In this document: in pieces, positions 22,100 through 22,694 of the stretch
How the letters are laid out: each line of letters begins with the position of its first letter
Numbering within the stretch: the first letter of the stretch is position 1
From: CAZOWL01 sp964583605
GTDB taxonomy: Bacteria > Pseudomonadota > Gammaproteobacteria > Chromatiales > Chromatiaceae
Assembly: GCA_964583605.1 (NCBI GenBank)
Contig: CAZOWL010000073.1
Span: forward strand, 1-22,694
Reading direction: 5' to 3'
DNA length: 22,694 nt
Notes under the pieces: generated by a model
What the model saw: the letters and a program-made list of their open reading frames with translations, nothing else
What the model was told of the DNA's origin: nothing
Databases searched by the model: none
Made by a program: the position numbers and the translations under genes

Positions 22100-22573
22100 G
22101 TGACGGCGAAGAAAGAACGGCTCAGGGACAAGCTGATCGAGATCCAAAGGGGAGCGATCGAGTTGAGCGCCCGGCTGGAAGCCCACAAGCGCGAGACGCT
22201 GGATAAGGAGAACGATCTGTTCCTGGAGCTCGTCGGCGTGCTTGACGCTTTCGAGAATGTGCTCAACAACCTGAACCTGGATTCCCTCGACAAATCGAAC
22301 AAGCGTGCGTTCAAGAGTGTCGGCGCGATTGAACGAAAGCTCAGACGTCTGTTGGAAGCACGCGGCATCGAGCGGCTCGAGTTTCCCGATGGCCGAGCCC
22401 AGCCCGGGCGCTGCAAGGTGATCGAAACCCAGACCACGGACGAGATGCAGGAGGGGGCCATCCTAGCGGTCGTGCGCAACGGTTATCGCCGCAGCGAGCA
22501 TATTCTCAGGCCGGCGGAGGTCATCACCGCGTCGAGGAGCCGAACAGCGTCCGAACCGCAGCATGACGGATAA
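22100..22573 (+). CDS. GrpE-like nucleotide exchange factor
   Basis: The 157-aa product matches GrpE, which releases ADP from Hsp70. The N-terminal half is a helix (KLIEIQRGAIELSARLEAHK) leading into ELVGVLDAFENVLNNL. The C-terminal half is the beta-domain, with LLEARGIERLEFPDG, a GRCKVIET segment and ILAVVRNGYRRSEHILRPAEVI. E. coli GrpE is 197 aa; this one has a shorter N-terminal coiled coil, which is the part linked to thermosensing. It starts at GTG immediately after the J-like gene's TGA. The pairing with an unusual Hsp70 suggests a specialised partner for that protein rather than the housekeeping GrpE. Confidence 0.87.
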   Translation: MTAKKERLRDKLIEIQRGAIELSARLEAHKRETLDKENDLFLELVGVLDAFENVLNNLNLDSLDKSNKRAFKSVGAIERKLRRLLEARGIERLEFPDGRAQPGRCKVIETQTTDEMQEGAILAVVRNGYRRSEHILRPAEVITASRSRTASEPQHDG

Positions 22574-22587
22574 GGCTTGAGAGTGAC

Positions 22588-22601
22588 GTGCTCACGAGCA
22601 C
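22588..22601. terminator. Short palindrome after the GrpE-like gene
   Basis: GTGCTCACGAGCAC has 5-6-bp arms around a very short loop, 15 nt after the stop codon. There is no T-run following, so a terminator function is only possible, not shown. Confidence 0.2.
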
Positions 22602-22642
22602 CGCGGAACAGCGATTCCCTCGTCAGTACCTAGACCGTCGCC

Positions 22643-22694
22643 TAACGATCATGGAGGGGCTGTCCCCACCCCGGAAAATGAAAGATCCTCAGGG
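22643..22694 (+). repeat. Dispersed hairpin repeat, copy D (cut by window end)
   Basis: TAACGATCATGG followed by GGGGCTGTCCCCACCCC and GAAAATGAAAGATCC matches the start of copy A with divergence. It is truncated by the end of the window, and with copy B it flanks the chaperone cassette in direct orientation. Confidence 0.6.

Noticed and set aside
14771..22694. CRISPR-like array
   Set aside because: The repeated units are far apart, diverged, differently oriented and hairpin-forming. There are no regular spacers or cas genes.

Overview
The window looks like an accessory-rich stretch of a GC-rich gammaproteobacterial chromosome. A purple sulfur bacterium (Chromatiaceae) fits the Uma2 variant, the FeoB-like variant, the dispersed hairpin repeats and the codon use, but this is inference from gene content and no ribosomal marker is present. 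No tRNA, rRNA, CRISPR array, integrase or transposase was seen. All recognised genes except one toxin-antitoxin pair are on the + strand.

Region 1 (1-8046) is a metabolic cluster. It holds a FeoB-like permease that lacks its G domain, folE, a dihydroorotase (pyrC), hisI, the N-terminal part of a SagB-type nitroreductase, an AstE/AspA-family deacylase, the C-terminal remnant of the same nitroreductase, a tiny lipoprotein ORF and a DUF3299 protein. PyrC has Gln in place of the first metal-binding His (QVH instead of HVH). HisI has Asp in place of the Zn-ligand Cys of the DCD motif. Together with FolE and DUF3299 this resembles the zinc-scarcity (Zur-type) paralogue clusters known from pseudomonads. 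The nitroreductase is broken: its N-terminal part ends inside a 67-bp hairpin element, and its last ~110 codons lie 1.6 kb downstream beyond the deacylase gene.

Region 2 (8047-13964) is an island bounded by a 702-bp, nearly perfect direct repeat (7345-8046 and 13965-14666, period 6,620 bp, four mismatches). The repeat carries the nitroreductase tail, the lipoprotein ORF and the DUF3299 gene. The island holds a 126-aa membrane protein, a 1,251-aa CHAT protease - P-loop NTPase (NB-ARC/NACHT-like) - TPR protein, and a minus-strand ribbon-helix-helix/PIN toxin-antitoxin pair. The CHAT-NTPase-TPR protein plus membrane protein is a candidate NLR-like immune or cell-death module. It is visibly more GC-rich than its surroundings.

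Region 3 (14667-16183) holds a Uma2-family nuclease gene followed by a degenerate ORF that also occurs, separately decayed, at 8073-8245. Copies of a ~125-bp dispersed hairpin repeat lie on each side.

Region 4 (16184-22573) is a private chaperone cassette: an Hsp70 with a zinc ribbon between its nucleotide- and substrate-binding domains, a zinc-ribbon/TM/LysM protein, a 696-aa TPR protein, an 85-aa J-like protein without HPD, and a GrpE homologue. The last three are overlapping or abutting. Further copies of the dispersed repeat lie inside the cassette (19579-19723) and after it (from 22643). This cassette and the CHAT module are the two best candidates for an undescribed system.
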